Assembly: GCF_017639205.1 (NCBI RefSeq)
Contig: NZ_CP071139.1
Location: forward strand, 2,294,001-2,358,000
Direction: 5' to 3'
Length of the DNA: 64,000 bases
Origin: Streptomyces nojiriensis
Lineage (GTDB): Bacteria; Actinomycetota; Actinomycetes; Streptomycetales; Streptomycetaceae
Part shown: positions 46,305 to 54,859 of the stretch, piece by piece
How the letters are laid out: each line of letters begins with the position of its first letter
How positions within the stretch are numbered: position 1 is the stretch's first letter
Made by a program: the position numbers and the translations under genes
Notes under the pieces: generated by a model
What the model was told of the DNA's origin: nothing
Database searches by the model: none
The model's input: the letters and a program-made list of their open reading frames with translations, nothing else

Positions 46305-47525
46305 GTGGACATGGCGATGATGCGGCTCCGGCGCGAGGACCCGCGTGTCGTCGGCTCGTTCAGACTGCACCGGCGGCTCGGCGCCGGCGGCATGGGCGTG
46401 GTGTACCTGGGATCGGACCGGCGCGGGCAGCGTGTCGCGCTCAAGGTCATCCGGCCGGATCTGGCCGAGGACCAGGAGTTCCGATCCCGGTTCGCCCGTG
46501 AGGTGTCCGCCGCCCGGCGGATCCGGGGCGGGTGCACGGCACGCCTGGTGGCGGCGGACCTGGAGGCCGAGCGCCCCTGGTTCGCGACCCAGTACGTGCC
46601 CGGCCCCTCGCTGCACGACAAGGTGGCCGAGGAAGGCCCCCTGACGGCCGCACAGATCGCCGCCGTGGGCGCCGCGCTCTCCGAGGGCCTGGTCGCCGTC
46701 CACGAGGCGGGGGTCGTCCACCGGGACCTCAAGCCCTCGAACATCCTGCTGTCGCCCAAGGGCCCCCGGATCATCGACTTCGGCATCGCCTGGGCCACCG
46801 GGGCGAGCACCCTCACCCACGTGGGCACGGCCGTCGGCTCCCCCGGCTTCCTCGCGCCCGAGCAGGTGCGCGGTGCCGCCGTCACCCCGGCCACCGACGT
46901 CTTCGCGCTGGGCGCCACCCTGGCCTACGCGGCCACCGCCGACTCGCCCTTCGGGCACGGCAGTTCCGAGGTCATGCTGTACCGCGTGGTGCACGAGGAG
47001 CCGCACCTGCAGGGCGTGCCGGACGCGCTGGCGCCCCTGGTACGGGCCTGCCTGGCCAAGGACCCCGAGGAGCGGCCCAGCACGCTCCAGCTGTCGATGC
47101 GGCTCAAGGAGATCGCGGCCCGCGAGGCGCAGGGGCTCTCCGAAGGGCGCCCGCCGGCCCAGCGGGCCCGGGTCGAGCGGCCGACGGGCCGGCTCCCCGA
47201 GGCCGAGCGGATCGGCGGGGCCGAGGAGTACCCCGGCCGGCGTACGGAGCGCCGTACGGGCGGCTCCGCCGCGCCCCGGCCCCAGGGCGGGTCCCCGAGC
47301 GGTCCGCACTCGCGGCCCTCGTCCTCCCGCAACCCGCAGCACCCCGGCGGCCCGTCCTCCCGGCCGACCACGGGGCGTACGGGCGGCCGCCCGGCCCCCA
47401 GGACGACGGGGACGGGACGGCGGCCCTCACGGCCGGACCCGAAACTGATGCGGCAGCGCCTGATCGTGTTCGTCGTGGTGACGCTGATCGTCGCGCTGGG
47501 CATCTGGGCGGCCCAGAAGCTGTAG
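46305..47525 (+). CDS. Membrane-anchored Ser/Thr protein kinase without extracellular domain
   Basis: A 406-residue PknB-type kinase. The kinase domain (~18-275) has glycine loop RLGAGGMGVVYLG (25-37), ATP-binding K47 (ALKVI), catalytic loop HRDLKPSNILL (H139), DFG (158-160) and SPGFLAPEQVRG. A ~110-residue Arg/Pro/Ser/Gly-rich juxtamembrane linker leads to a single helix (LIVFVVVTLIVALGIWAA, ~386-403), after which only QKL remains. There is thus no PASTA or other sensor outside, and signals must come from inside or from a partner. The start is GTG at 46305; an ATG lies at 46311. Confidence 0.93.
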   Translation: MDMAMMRLRREDPRVVGSFRLHRRLGAGGMGVVYLGSDRRGQRVALKVIRPDLAEDQEFRSRFAREVSAARRIRGGCTARLVAADLEAERPWFATQYVPGPSLHDKVAEEGPLTAAQIAAVGAALSEGLVAVHEAGVVHRDLKPSNILLSPKGPRIIDFGIAWATGASTLTHVGTAVGSPGFLAPEQVRGAAVTPATDVFALGATLAYAATADSPFGHGSSEVMLYRVVHEEPHLQGVPDALAPLVRACLAKDPEERPSTLQLSMRLKEIAAREAQGLSEGRPPAQRARVERPTGRLPEAERIGGAEEYPGRRTERRTGGSAAPRPQGGSPSGPHSRPSSSRNPQHPGGPSSRPTTGRTGGRPAPRTTGTGRRPSRPDPKLMRQRLIVFVVVTLIVALGIWAAQKL

Positions 47526-47551
47526 CCCTGCTACTACGCGGCGCGGCCCCA

Positions 47552-47598
47552 GGTCAGGCCGGGCTCGCGGTGCCAGGGCCTGCGAGCCCGCCCTGACC
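47552..47598. terminator. Bidirectional terminator between the kinase and rRNA/tRNA methyltransferase genes
   Basis: A two-part stem (GGTCAGG/CCTGACC plus CGGGCTCGC/GCGAGCCCG) with a 13-nt loop lies between two convergent genes, 26 bp and 13 bp from their stops. Confidence 0.78.
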
Positions 47599-47611
47599 GG
47601 CAAGACACCCC

Positions 47612-48412
47612 CTAGGCCACCGCGTAGAAGGCGACCGCGGCCGCCGCGCCCACGTTCAGCGAGTCCACGCCGTGCGCCATGGGGATGCGGACCCACTCGT
47701 CGGCGGCGACCAGCGCGGGCGTGGACAGGCCGTCGCCTTCGGCGCCGAGCATCAGCGCGACCCGTTCCAGGGACTGCGGCGCGGCCACGTCGATCGGAGT
47801 GGCCTTCTCGTGCGGGGTGAGGGCCAGCAGCTTGAAGCCCGCCTCGCGCACCGAGTCCAGGCTCTTCGGCCAGGCCTCCAGACGGGCGTAGGGAACGGAG
47901 AACACCGCTCCCATGGAGACCTTCACCGAGCGGCGGTAGAGCGGGTCCGCGCAGTCGGGCGACAGCAGCACCGCGTCCATGCCGAGGGCGGCGGCGCTGC
48001 GGAAGATGGCCCCGATGTTGGTGTGGTCGTTGACCGCTTCCATGACGACGACGCGGCGGGTCGTGGAGAGCAGTTCCTCGGCCGTGGGCAGCGGCTTGCG
48101 CTGCATGGAGGCCAGGGCCCCGCGGTGCACGTGGTAGCCGGTGACGCGCTCGGCGAGCTCGGGACTCACGGCGTAGACCGGTGCCGGGAGTTCGTCGATG
48201 ACGTCGCGCATGACGTCGACCCACTTGGCGGAGAGCAGCATCGAGCGCATCTCGTACCCGGCGTCCTTGGCGCGTCTGATGACCTTCTCGCCCTCGGCGA
48301 TGAAAAGGCCTTCCGCGGGCTCGCGCCTGCGCCGCAGTTCGACGTCGGTCAGGCCCGTGTAGTCGCGCAGGCGCGGGTCGTCGGGGTCGTTGACGGTGAT
48401 GAGATCAGCCAC
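47612..48412 (-). CDS. TrmH/SpoU family RNA 2'-O-methyltransferase
   Basis: A 266-residue SPOUT-class enzyme. The N-terminal substrate-binding domain (~1-100, GLFIAEGEKVIRRAKDAG) precedes the knotted catalytic domain with motif 1 NDHTNIGAIFRSAAALGMDAVLL, motif 2 VALMLGAEGDGLS and motif 3 IPMAHGVDSLNVGAAAAVAFY. It methylates a ribose in tRNA or rRNA; the exact target cannot be read. Some actinomycete relatives give resistance to ribosome-binding antibiotics, but no biosynthetic cluster is nearby. ATG at 48412. Confidence 0.94.
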   Translation of the reverse strand: MADLITVNDPDDPRLRDYTGLTDVELRRRREPAEGLFIAEGEKVIRRAKDAGYEMRSMLLSAKWVDVMRDVIDELPAPVYAVSPELAERVTGYHVHRGALASMQRKPLPTAEELLSTTRRVVVMEAVNDHTNIGAIFRSAAALGMDAVLLSPDCADPLYRRSVKVSMGAVFSVPYARLEAWPKSLDSVREAGFKLLALTPHEKATPIDVAAPQSLERVALMLGAEGDGLSTPALVAADEWVRIPMAHGVDSLNVGAAAAVAFYAVA

Positions 48413-48454
48413 AGGGTGATACTGCCTTGTCCTGGGTGCGGTGCCAACGGCCTG

Positions 48455-49699
48455 TCAGGCGCCGGTGGCGGGGAGCGTGCGGTCGCCCGGGCCGTTCACG
48501 CGGACGACCTCGCCGATGACGATGACGGCCGGCGGGCGGACCTCTTCGGCGCGGACGGTCTCGCCGACCGTGGCCAGGGTGGCGTCCACCCGGCGCTGGG
48601 TGGCGGTGGTGCCCTCCTGGATCACCGCGACGGGGGTGTCCGCGGAACGGCCGTGGCGCACCAGCGCCTCGGCGATCAGGCCGATCTTGTCGACGCCCAT
48701 CAGGATCACCAGGGTGCCGGTGAGCTTGGCGAGGGAGGCCCAGTCCACGAGCGAGCGCGCGTCGTCGGGGCCGACGTGGCCGCTGACCACGGTGAACTCG
48801 TGCGCCACACCGCGGTGGGTGACCGGGATGCCGACGGCGCCGGGCACCGAGATGGAGCTGGAGATGCCGGGGACGACGGTGCAGGGGATGCCGGCCTCGG
48901 CGAGGGCCTGGAGCTCCTCCATGCCGCGGCCGAAGACGTACGGGTCGCCGCCCTTGAGCCGGACCACGGCCTTGCCGGCCTTGGCGTGCTCGATCAGGGC
49001 GTTGTTGATGGCCTCCTGGGCCATGAACCGGCCGTACGGGATCTTCGCGGCGTCGATGACCTCGACGTGCGGCGGGAGCTCGTCGAGCAGGTCACGGGGG
49101 CCGAGCCGGTCGGCGATGACCACGTCGGCCTCGGCGAGGAGGCGGCGGCCGCGCACGGTGATCAGGTCCGGATCGCCCGGGCCGCCGCCGACGAGGGCCA
49201 CGCCCGGGGTGGCCTTGTGCCGGTGGGCGGGAGCAGTGAGGGTGCCGTCGCGCAGGCCCTCCACGACGGCGTCACGGACGGCCGCGGAGCGGCGGGGGTC
49301 GTTGCCGGTCAGCACGGCGACGGTGACGCCCTCGATGCGGCCGGTCGCGGGGGTCCAGGCGGTGGCGGCGGAGGCGTCGTCGGCGCGGACGCACCAGACG
49401 CGCTCGCGCTCGGCCTCGGCGGAGGCCCGCTCGTTGTCCTCGCGGTTCTGGGTGGCGATCAGCGCGTACCAGGCGTCGGCGAGGTCACCGTCCTGGTAGC
49501 GGCGGCGCTCCCAGCGGATCTCACCGGTCTCGGCCATGGCGTCCACGGAGGGGGTGGCGGAGGGCGAGATGAGCAGGACGTCGGCGCCGGCCGCGATGAG
49601 CGCGGGAAGGCGACGCTGCGCGACCTGTCCGCCGCCGATGACGACGACGCGGCGGCCGGCGAGTCGCAGACCGACGGGGTAGGCGGGGGTTTCGGCCAT
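48455..49699 (-). CDS. cobA: CysG-like fusion: precorrin-2 dehydrogenase + uroporphyrinogen-III C-methyltransferase
   Basis: A 414-residue two-domain enzyme. The N-terminal half (~1-160) is a Rossmann-type precorrin-2 dehydrogenase/sirohydrochlorin ferrochelatase (LRLAGRRVVVIGGGQVAQRRLPALIAAGA). The C-terminal half (~165-414) is SUMT (VALVGGGPGDPDLITVRGRRLLAEADVVIADRL; VRLKGGDPYVFGRGMEE; VVPGISSSISVPGAVGIPVTHRG). It would turn uroporphyrinogen III into precorrin-2 and on toward siroheme or cobalamin. It lies in a run of minus-strand corrinoid genes. The start is ATG at 49699. Confidence 0.94.
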   Translation of the reverse strand: MAETPAYPVGLRLAGRRVVVIGGGQVAQRRLPALIAAGADVLLISPSATPSVDAMAETGEIRWERRRYQDGDLADAWYALIATQNREDNERASAEAERERVWCVRADDASAATAWTPATGRIEGVTVAVLTGNDPRRSAAVRDAVVEGLRDGTLTAPAHRHKATPGVALVGGGPGDPDLITVRGRRLLAEADVVIADRLGPRDLLDELPPHVEVIDAAKIPYGRFMAQEAINNALIEHAKAGKAVVRLKGGDPYVFGRGMEELQALAEAGIPCTVVPGISSSISVPGAVGIPVTHRGVAHEFTVVSGHVGPDDARSLVDWASLAKLTGTLVILMGVDKIGLIAEALVRHGRSADTPVAVIQEGTTATQRRVDATLATVGETVRAEEVRPPAVIVIGEVVRVNGPGDRTLPATGA

Positions 49700-50099
49700 G
49701 GCGGTGCGGCTCCTGGTGCGGCGGTCGTTCTGTCGTGCCGCTGCGGCTTTGGAGCGGCGGTGTACTGACGTGCGGGTTCTTGGTGCGGGTCCACCATACG
49801 GCGCGGGCCGTCCCGAGGCGCGGACGGGGGCTGCGCCCCCGGGGCTCCGCCCCGGACCCCGCGCCTCAAACGTCGGCGGGGCTGGGGATTGGCTTCGCGG
49901 TGGGGCGGTGCCCCTCCGGGACGTCTCCTCGGCTCGCGAACCCTGAGCCGGACCGGCCTGTCGGCCGGTGGTGGGTTCGCTCGACCTGCGGGGACATCCC
50001 GGAGCGTCCCCGCCCCACGGCGGACCCGGGCACGAGCCGGATCCCGGACGGGACCCCGCCACAGGTCCGGAAACGCACCCGCCTCCGGACCGGCACGGG
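49700..50099. repeat. 400-bp intergenic region with Streptomyces-type GC repeats
   Basis: No gene. A block around 49825-49890 (GGGGGCTGCGCCCCCGGGG, CTCCGCCCC, then CTCAAACGTCGGCGGGGCTG) is the dispersed intergenic repeat seen in many streptomycetes, from memory. Further hairpins follow: GCGGGGAC/GTCCCCGC near 49990, and GGTCCGGA/TCCGGACC at 50064-50091. The last is a candidate terminator for the bluB-cobT gene, without a U-tract. Confidence 0.6.
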
Positions 50100-53000
50100 T
50101 TACTTCTCCGTCACGCCCGCCGAGTCGAACGTGGCGACCTCGTGCATCGCGCGGGCCGCGCTCTGGACCAGGGGGAGGGCGAGGAGGGCGCCCGTGCCCT
50201 CGCCGAGGCGGAGGTCCAGGTCGACCAGCGGGCGCAGGCCCAGCTTGTTGAGCGCCGCGACATGGCCCGGCTCGGCGCTGCGGTGGCCCGCGATGCAGGC
50301 GGACAGGGACTCGGGGGCGATGGCGCGGGCCACCAGGGCGGCGGCTCCGGCGCTGACGCCGTCCAGGATCACCGGCGTGCGCAGCGACGCGCCGCCGAGG
50401 AGGAGGCCGACGATGGCCGCGTGCTCCAGGCCGCCGATGGCCGCCAGGACGCCGATCGGGTCCGCCGGGTCGGGCTGGTGGAGCTCCAGGGCGCGGCGGA
50501 CGACCTCGACCTTGCGGGCGTGCGTCTCGTCGTTGATGCCCGTGCCGCGGCCGGTGACCTCGGCCGGGTCGACACCGGTGAAGACCGAGATCAGGGCCGC
50601 CGAGACCGTGGTGTTGGCGATGCCCATCTCGCCGGTGAGGAGGGCCTTGTTGCCCGCCGCGACGAGGTCGCGGGCCGTCTCGATGCCGACCTCGATGGCC
50701 GCGATGGCTTCCTCGCGGGTCATCGCCGGGCCGGTGGAGAGGTCGGCCGTGCCGGGGCGGACCTTGCGGGGCAGGAGGCCGGGGGTGGCGGGGAGGTCGC
50801 CGGCGACGCCGACGTCGATCACGCAGACCTCGGCGCCGACCTGGTTGGCGAAGGCGTTGCAGACCGCTCCGCCGCCCAGGAAGTTGGCCACCATCTGGGT
50901 GGTGACCTCCTGCGGCCACGGGGTGACGCCCTGGGCGTGCACGCCGTGGTCGCCGGCGAAGATCGCGACCGCGGCCGGCTCCGGGATCGGCGGCGGGCAG
51001 ACCCGGGAGAGGCCGGACAGCTGGGCGGAGATGATCTCCAGCATGCCCAGGGCACCGGCGGGCTTGGTCATGCGCTTCTGGCGCTCCCAGGCCTCGCCGA
51101 GGGCCTTCGCGTCGAGCGGGCGGATGCTGGCGACCGTCTCCGAGAGCAGGTCGTGGGGCTCCTCGCCGGGCAGCGCGCGGCGGCCGTAGGTCTCCTCGTG
51201 GACCACCCAGGAGAGCGGGCGTCGCTGCGACCAGCCGGCCTGGGCCAGCTCGGGCTCCTCGGGGAACTCGTCGACGTAGCCGACGCAGAGGTAGGCGACG
51301 ACTTCGAGGTGCTCGGGCAGGCCGAGCTCGCGGACCATCTCGCGCTCGTCGAAGAAGCTGACCCAGCCGACGCCGAGGCCCTCGGCGCGCGCGGCGAGCC
51401 AGAGGTTCTCGACGGCGAGGGCCGCGGAGTACGGGGCCATCTGCGGCTGGGTGTGCCGGCCGAGGGTGTGGCGGCCGCCGCGGGTGGGGTCGGCGGTGAC
51501 GACGATGTTCACCGGGGTGTCGAGGATGGCCTCGATCTTGAGTGCCTTGAACTGCTTCGCCCGGCCCTTGGGCAGGGACTTCGCGTAGGCCTCGCGCTGG
51601 CGCTGGGCGAGCTCGTGCATGGCCCGGCGGGTCTCGGCCGACCGGATGACGACGAAGTCCCACGGCTGGGAGTGGCCCACGCTGGGCGCGTGGTGCGCGG
51701 CTTCCAGGACGCGGAGCAGCACCTCGTGCGGGATGGGGTCGGTGCGGAAGCCGTTGCGGATGTCGCGGCGCTCGCGCATGACGCGCAGGACGGCCTCGCG
51801 CTCGGCGTCGGCGTAGCCGGGGGCCGCCTCGCCTGCGGCGGGCTCGGCGGATTCCGCCGCGGCGGGCTCGGCCGGGACGGTCTCCTCGGGCAGGGGCTCC
51901 ACGGCCACCGGCTCGGCCTGGGCCACCGGCTCGACCGCGACCGGCTCCGGCGCGGACTCGGGCTCGGGCACGGACTCGGGCTGCGGCTCCACGGCCGCCA
52001 CCGGCTCGGGCGCGGTCTCGGGCTCGGGCGCGGACTCGGGCTGCGGCTCCACCGCCGCCACCGGCTCGGGCGCGGACTGGGGCTGGGGCTCCGGTGCCGG
52101 CTGCGCCTCGGCGACCGGCTCCGGCTGGACCGGCTCGGGCGCCACGGCGGCCACCGGCTCTACGGGGACGACCGGCTCGGGCTGCGGCTCCGCCGCCACC
52201 GGCTCGGCCGGGGCCACCGGCTCCGGCTCCGGCTCGGCCGAGGGCTGAACCTCGGCGACGGGCTCCGGCTGGACCGGCTCGGCCACGACGGCCACCACCG
52301 GCTCGGGCTGGGCCTGGGGCTCGGGCTGGGGCTCCACGACCACCGGCTCCACGACCACCGGCTGGACCGCGACCGGCTCGGGCTGCGGCTCGACCGCGAG
52401 GGGCTCCGGCTCCGGCTGCAGCGGCTCGGCCGCCACCGGCTCGGGCTGGACCGCCGCTTCCGCGGGGGCCGCGACCGGCTCCGGCTCCACGGGCTGCGCC
52501 GCGGCCTCGGCGGGGGCCGGGGCGGGCTCCGCCACCGGCTCCGGCGTCCACGGGGCACCGGCCTGCGGCGGGATCTCGCCCAGCTGGGCCACGGGGGCCG
52601 CGGCGGCCTCGGCGCGCGGGATGTCCAGGTACTCGGGTCCCGTGGTCGGGGGCCCCGCCTGGCGCATGGGGACGGGGGCCACCGGGGTGCTCACGGCGGC
52701 CGCCGGGGCGGCCTGGGCGGGCGCCGCGGCCGGGCCGCGGTCGGCGAGGGAGCGCACGACGCCGCCGTTGGCCTCGGGCATGGGCGGGCCCATGTGCAGG
52801 GGGCGCCGGACGGGGGCCGCGGGGGCCGCCGGGGCGACGGGGACCGCCGGGGGCGGCACGACGAGCCCGCCGAGGTCGAGCGCGCCGGAGTCACGGCCGC
52901 CCGTCTCGTGCGCACCCGCGCTGTAGCCGCCGTCGGGGAACACGGGCGGCGGGAACTCGGTGTACGCGGCCGGGGCCCCGGGGTAGGCGGGCTCGGCGGC

Positions 53001-53282
53001 GTAGGACGGATCCTGGTACATCTGCGGCTCGCCGAGCTGGGGCGCGGCGGGGAAGGCGGGAGCCTGCGGGACGACCTGCGGGTCGCTCCAGGCACCCTGG
53101 CCGCTCGGCATCAGCAGCAGTTCCTCGTCCTCCGGCTCGGCCGGGTTGTCCATGAGGTCCTGGAAGGCGTAGCCGACGGGAATCGGTGCCGGGATCTGGA
53201 CCGGAGCGGGGACGCTCTGCTGATCCACCATGCCCGCGTTGTCCGGGAGACCCTCGCCCGGGACCTGGCCGGTGTCAGTCAT
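50100..53282 (-). CDS. cobT: BluB-CobT fusion with long low-complexity linker
   Basis: A 1060-residue protein. Residues ~1-240 are Pro/Ala/Gly-rich with short motifs. About 245-480 is a repetitive Pro/Glu/Val/Ala/Gln tract (PEPVAAVEPQPES-type units). About 489-700 is a flavin-dependent BluB/nitroreductase domain (RRDIRNGFRTDPIP; HHAPSVGHSQPWDF; VGWVSFFDEREMV) that makes 5,6-dimethylbenzimidazole from FMNH2. About 710-1060 is CobT (MTKPAGALGMLE; FAGDHGVHAQGVTPWPQEVT; GEMGIANTTVSAALISVFTGV; terminal LGEGTGALLALPLV with the catalytic Glu), which activates DMB with nicotinate mononucleotide. One chain therefore couples making and activating the lower ligand of B12. ATG at 53282. No cobalamin riboswitch was recognised upstream. 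Confidence 0.93.
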   Translation of the reverse strand: MTDTGQVPGEGLPDNAGMVDQQSVPAPVQIPAPIPVGYAFQDLMDNPAEPEDEELLLMPSGQGAWSDPQVVPQAPAFPAAPQLGEPQMYQDPSYAAEPAYPGAPAAYTEFPPPVFPDGGYSAGAHETGGRDSGALDLGGLVVPPPAVPVAPAAPAAPVRRPLHMGPPMPEANGGVVRSLADRGPAAAPAQAAPAAAVSTPVAPVPMRQAGPPTTGPEYLDIPRAEAAAAPVAQLGEIPPQAGAPWTPEPVAEPAPAPAEAAAQPVEPEPVAAPAEAAVQPEPVAAEPLQPEPEPLAVEPQPEPVAVQPVVVEPVVVEPQPEPQAQPEPVVAVVAEPVQPEPVAEVQPSAEPEPEPVAPAEPVAAEPQPEPVVPVEPVAAVAPEPVQPEPVAEAQPAPEPQPQSAPEPVAAVEPQPESAPEPETAPEPVAAVEPQPESVPEPESAPEPVAVEPVAQAEPVAVEPLPEETVPAEPAAAESAEPAAGEAAPGYADAEREAVLRVMRERRDIRNGFRTDPIPHEVLLRVLEAAHHAPSVGHSQPWDFVVIRSAETRRAMHELAQRQREAYAKSLPKGRAKQFKALKIEAILDTPVNIVVTADPTRGGRHTLGRHTQPQMAPYSAALAVENLWLAARAEGLGVGWVSFFDEREMVRELGLPEHLEVVAYLCVGYVDEFPEEPELAQAGWSQRRPLSWVVHEETYGRRALPGEEPHDLLSETVASIRPLDAKALGEAWERQKRMTKPAGALGMLEIISAQLSGLSRVCPPPIPEPAAVAIFAGDHGVHAQGVTPWPQEVTTQMVANFLGGGAVCNAFANQVGAEVCVIDVGVAGDLPATPGLLPRKVRPGTADLSTGPAMTREEAIAAIEVGIETARDLVAAGNKALLTGEMGIANTTVSAALISVFTGVDPAEVTGRGTGINDETHARKVEVVRRALELHQPDPADPIGVLAAIGGLEHAAIVGLLLGGASLRTPVILDGVSAGAAALVARAIAPESLSACIAGHRSAEPGHVAALNKLGLRPLVDLDLRLGEGTGALLALPLVQSAARAMHEVATFDSAGVTEK

Positions 53283-53556
53283 GCTTACCCCTCGCCCATC
53301 GGTGTTGCCTCTTCGATCGCCCGGTCGCCCACGAGGCCGCCGAGCGGTTTTGCCTGCGGGGTTGCGGTGCGACGAGCTCGTCTCGCATGCGCCTGCACGA
53401 CAACCAGTAAGCATTGTCGCGCCCGTCGGCCACCCTGACGGCCATAACCGTCACGGTCCTCTGTGGACTGCGCCACGTCGCGCGTCCCGGCGGTGTCGCG
53501 ATGCCCGAATGGTCCGAAGCGGTACGACGATCGGCCAGCCTACCCCGGCCCTCGGC

Positions 53557-54756
53557 TCAGCGCGTGGCGGGGCGTTCCGCTGCCAGCAGGAACACCACGG
53601 AACGGTCCTGTTCGGCCCAGGTCCGGGTGTCCAGGCCTACGGACTGGAGGAGCGCGCACTCGACGGCGTAACCGTGTTCGGTGAGTACCCCGCCGATCGC
53701 CTCGGCCTCGTCGCGGGTGGAGGCGTGGCTGACGATCCGTTCGGGGCGGCGCTCGGCGACGGCCGCGACGACGGCGGCGCCGCCACCGCCGACGCGCACG
53801 ACATCGGGCTCGGGCAGGTTCTCCAGTACCTGCGGTGCGCGCCCGGCGACGGCCTGGAGCTGCACTCCCCGCTCACGGGCGGCGGCAGTTGTGCGGTCGC
53901 AGGCGGCCGGGTCGGCGTCCACCGCGATGACGGCGGCGCCGAGGGCGGCCGCGTCCACGGCCACGCCGCCGGATCCGGCGCCGATGTCCCACAGGAGGTC
54001 GCCGGTGCGCGGGCCGAGCCGGGCGAGTTGGGCCGCGCGGAGCTGGGCGGACCCGCCTTCTCCCGCGTCGGCCTGCGGCCGGGCCCAGCCGCGGTCGGCG
54101 GACCGGGCGGCGCTCTGGCCGAGGAGCCAGCCCGCGTCGGCGGGGGCCGGTCCCCCGCCCCCGATGACGATGACGACGTTCGGGTCGCGCCAGCTGTGGT
54201 CGGCGGCCTTGTCGGAGGTCAGGACGCTCACCTGCTCCCGGTCCGTGCCGAGTTCCTCGCAGACGACGAAGGTGCGGTGAACTCCTTCGAGGAGCAGTGC
54301 GAGTTCCGCGGGGCCGGCGCCGGGCGAGGTGAGGACGGCGACCTTGGCGTGGGCGCGGCAGACGTTGACCGCGCGGCGCAGGGTGCGGGGGTGGGCGACG
54401 ACGACCTGCGCGTCGTCCCAGGGCATGCCGGCGCGGGCGAAGGCGGCGGCCACGGAGGAGACGGCCGGGAACACCTCGACCTCCAGGCCGTGCTCCGGGG
54501 CGCGCAGGACGCGTACGGCGCCGAAGAAGCCGGGGTCCCCGTCGGCGAAGACCACCGCGGTGCCGCGATGGCCGGCGATGCGGCGTGCGGCGAGGCCGAC
54601 ACTGCCCAGGCGGATGCGCTCCGCGGTGGGCGGTACCTCGGGGAGGGCGAGGTGGTGCGCGGCGCCGGCCACGAGGGTGGCGGCGGAGAGCGCGGACCGG
54701 GCGCCCGCGGTCAGGGGCGAACCGTCCCAGCCGATCACCGTGACCCGGTCGGCCAT
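53557..54756 (-). CDS. cobL: Precorrin-6Y C5,15-methyltransferase (CobL/CbiET type)
   Basis: A bifunctional cobalamin-ring enzyme. The 399 residues comprise an N-terminal CbiE-type tetrapyrrole methylase (~1-200, VTVIGWDGSPLT; VVFADGDPGFFGAVRVL; VEVFPAVSSVAAAFARAGMPWDDAQVVVAHP) and a C-terminal CbiT methyltransferase/decarboxylase (~215-399) with the SAM motif LLWDIGAGSGGVAVDAA. The start was set at the ATG at 54756 (MADRVTVIG), matching the domain start. It is on the same strand as the BluB-CobT gene and 274 bp upstream, probably a separate transcript. Other ring-building cob genes are not in the window. Confidence 0.94.
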   Translation of the reverse strand: MADRVTVIGWDGSPLTAGARSALSAATLVAGAAHHLALPEVPPTAERIRLGSVGLAARRIAGHRGTAVVFADGDPGFFGAVRVLRAPEHGLEVEVFPAVSSVAAAFARAGMPWDDAQVVVAHPRTLRRAVNVCRAHAKVAVLTSPGAGPAELALLLEGVHRTFVVCEELGTDREQVSVLTSDKAADHSWRDPNVVIVIGGGGPAPADAGWLLGQSAARSADRGWARPQADAGEGGSAQLRAAQLARLGPRTGDLLWDIGAGSGGVAVDAAALGAAVIAVDADPAACDRTTAAARERGVQLQAVAGRAPQVLENLPEPDVVRVGGGGAAVVAAVAERRPERIVSHASTRDEAEAIGGVLTEHGYAVECALLQSVGLDTRTWAEQDRSVVFLLAAERPATR

Positions 54757-54859
54757 CGTCGTCAGTCTCCTGGTCTGGCAGGGGGGCACCTCCCGGCGGC
54801 AGCCGGGGGAGGGCGGGGTTTCGTCGGGGCGGGCACGGTGAGACTACCCGGTCATCGGT

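Noticed and set aside
49968..53438. 1156-codon plus-strand frame with His/Arg/Leu/Gly repeats
   Set aside because: It is the antisense reading of the Pro/Glu/Val/Ala repeats of the BluB-CobT gene, which has recognisable catalytic domains.
53283..53556. Cobalamin riboswitch upstream of the BluB-CobT gene
   Set aside because: No B12-box-like sequence or characteristic long paired leader could be recognised on the minus strand; a covariance-model search would be needed to overturn this.
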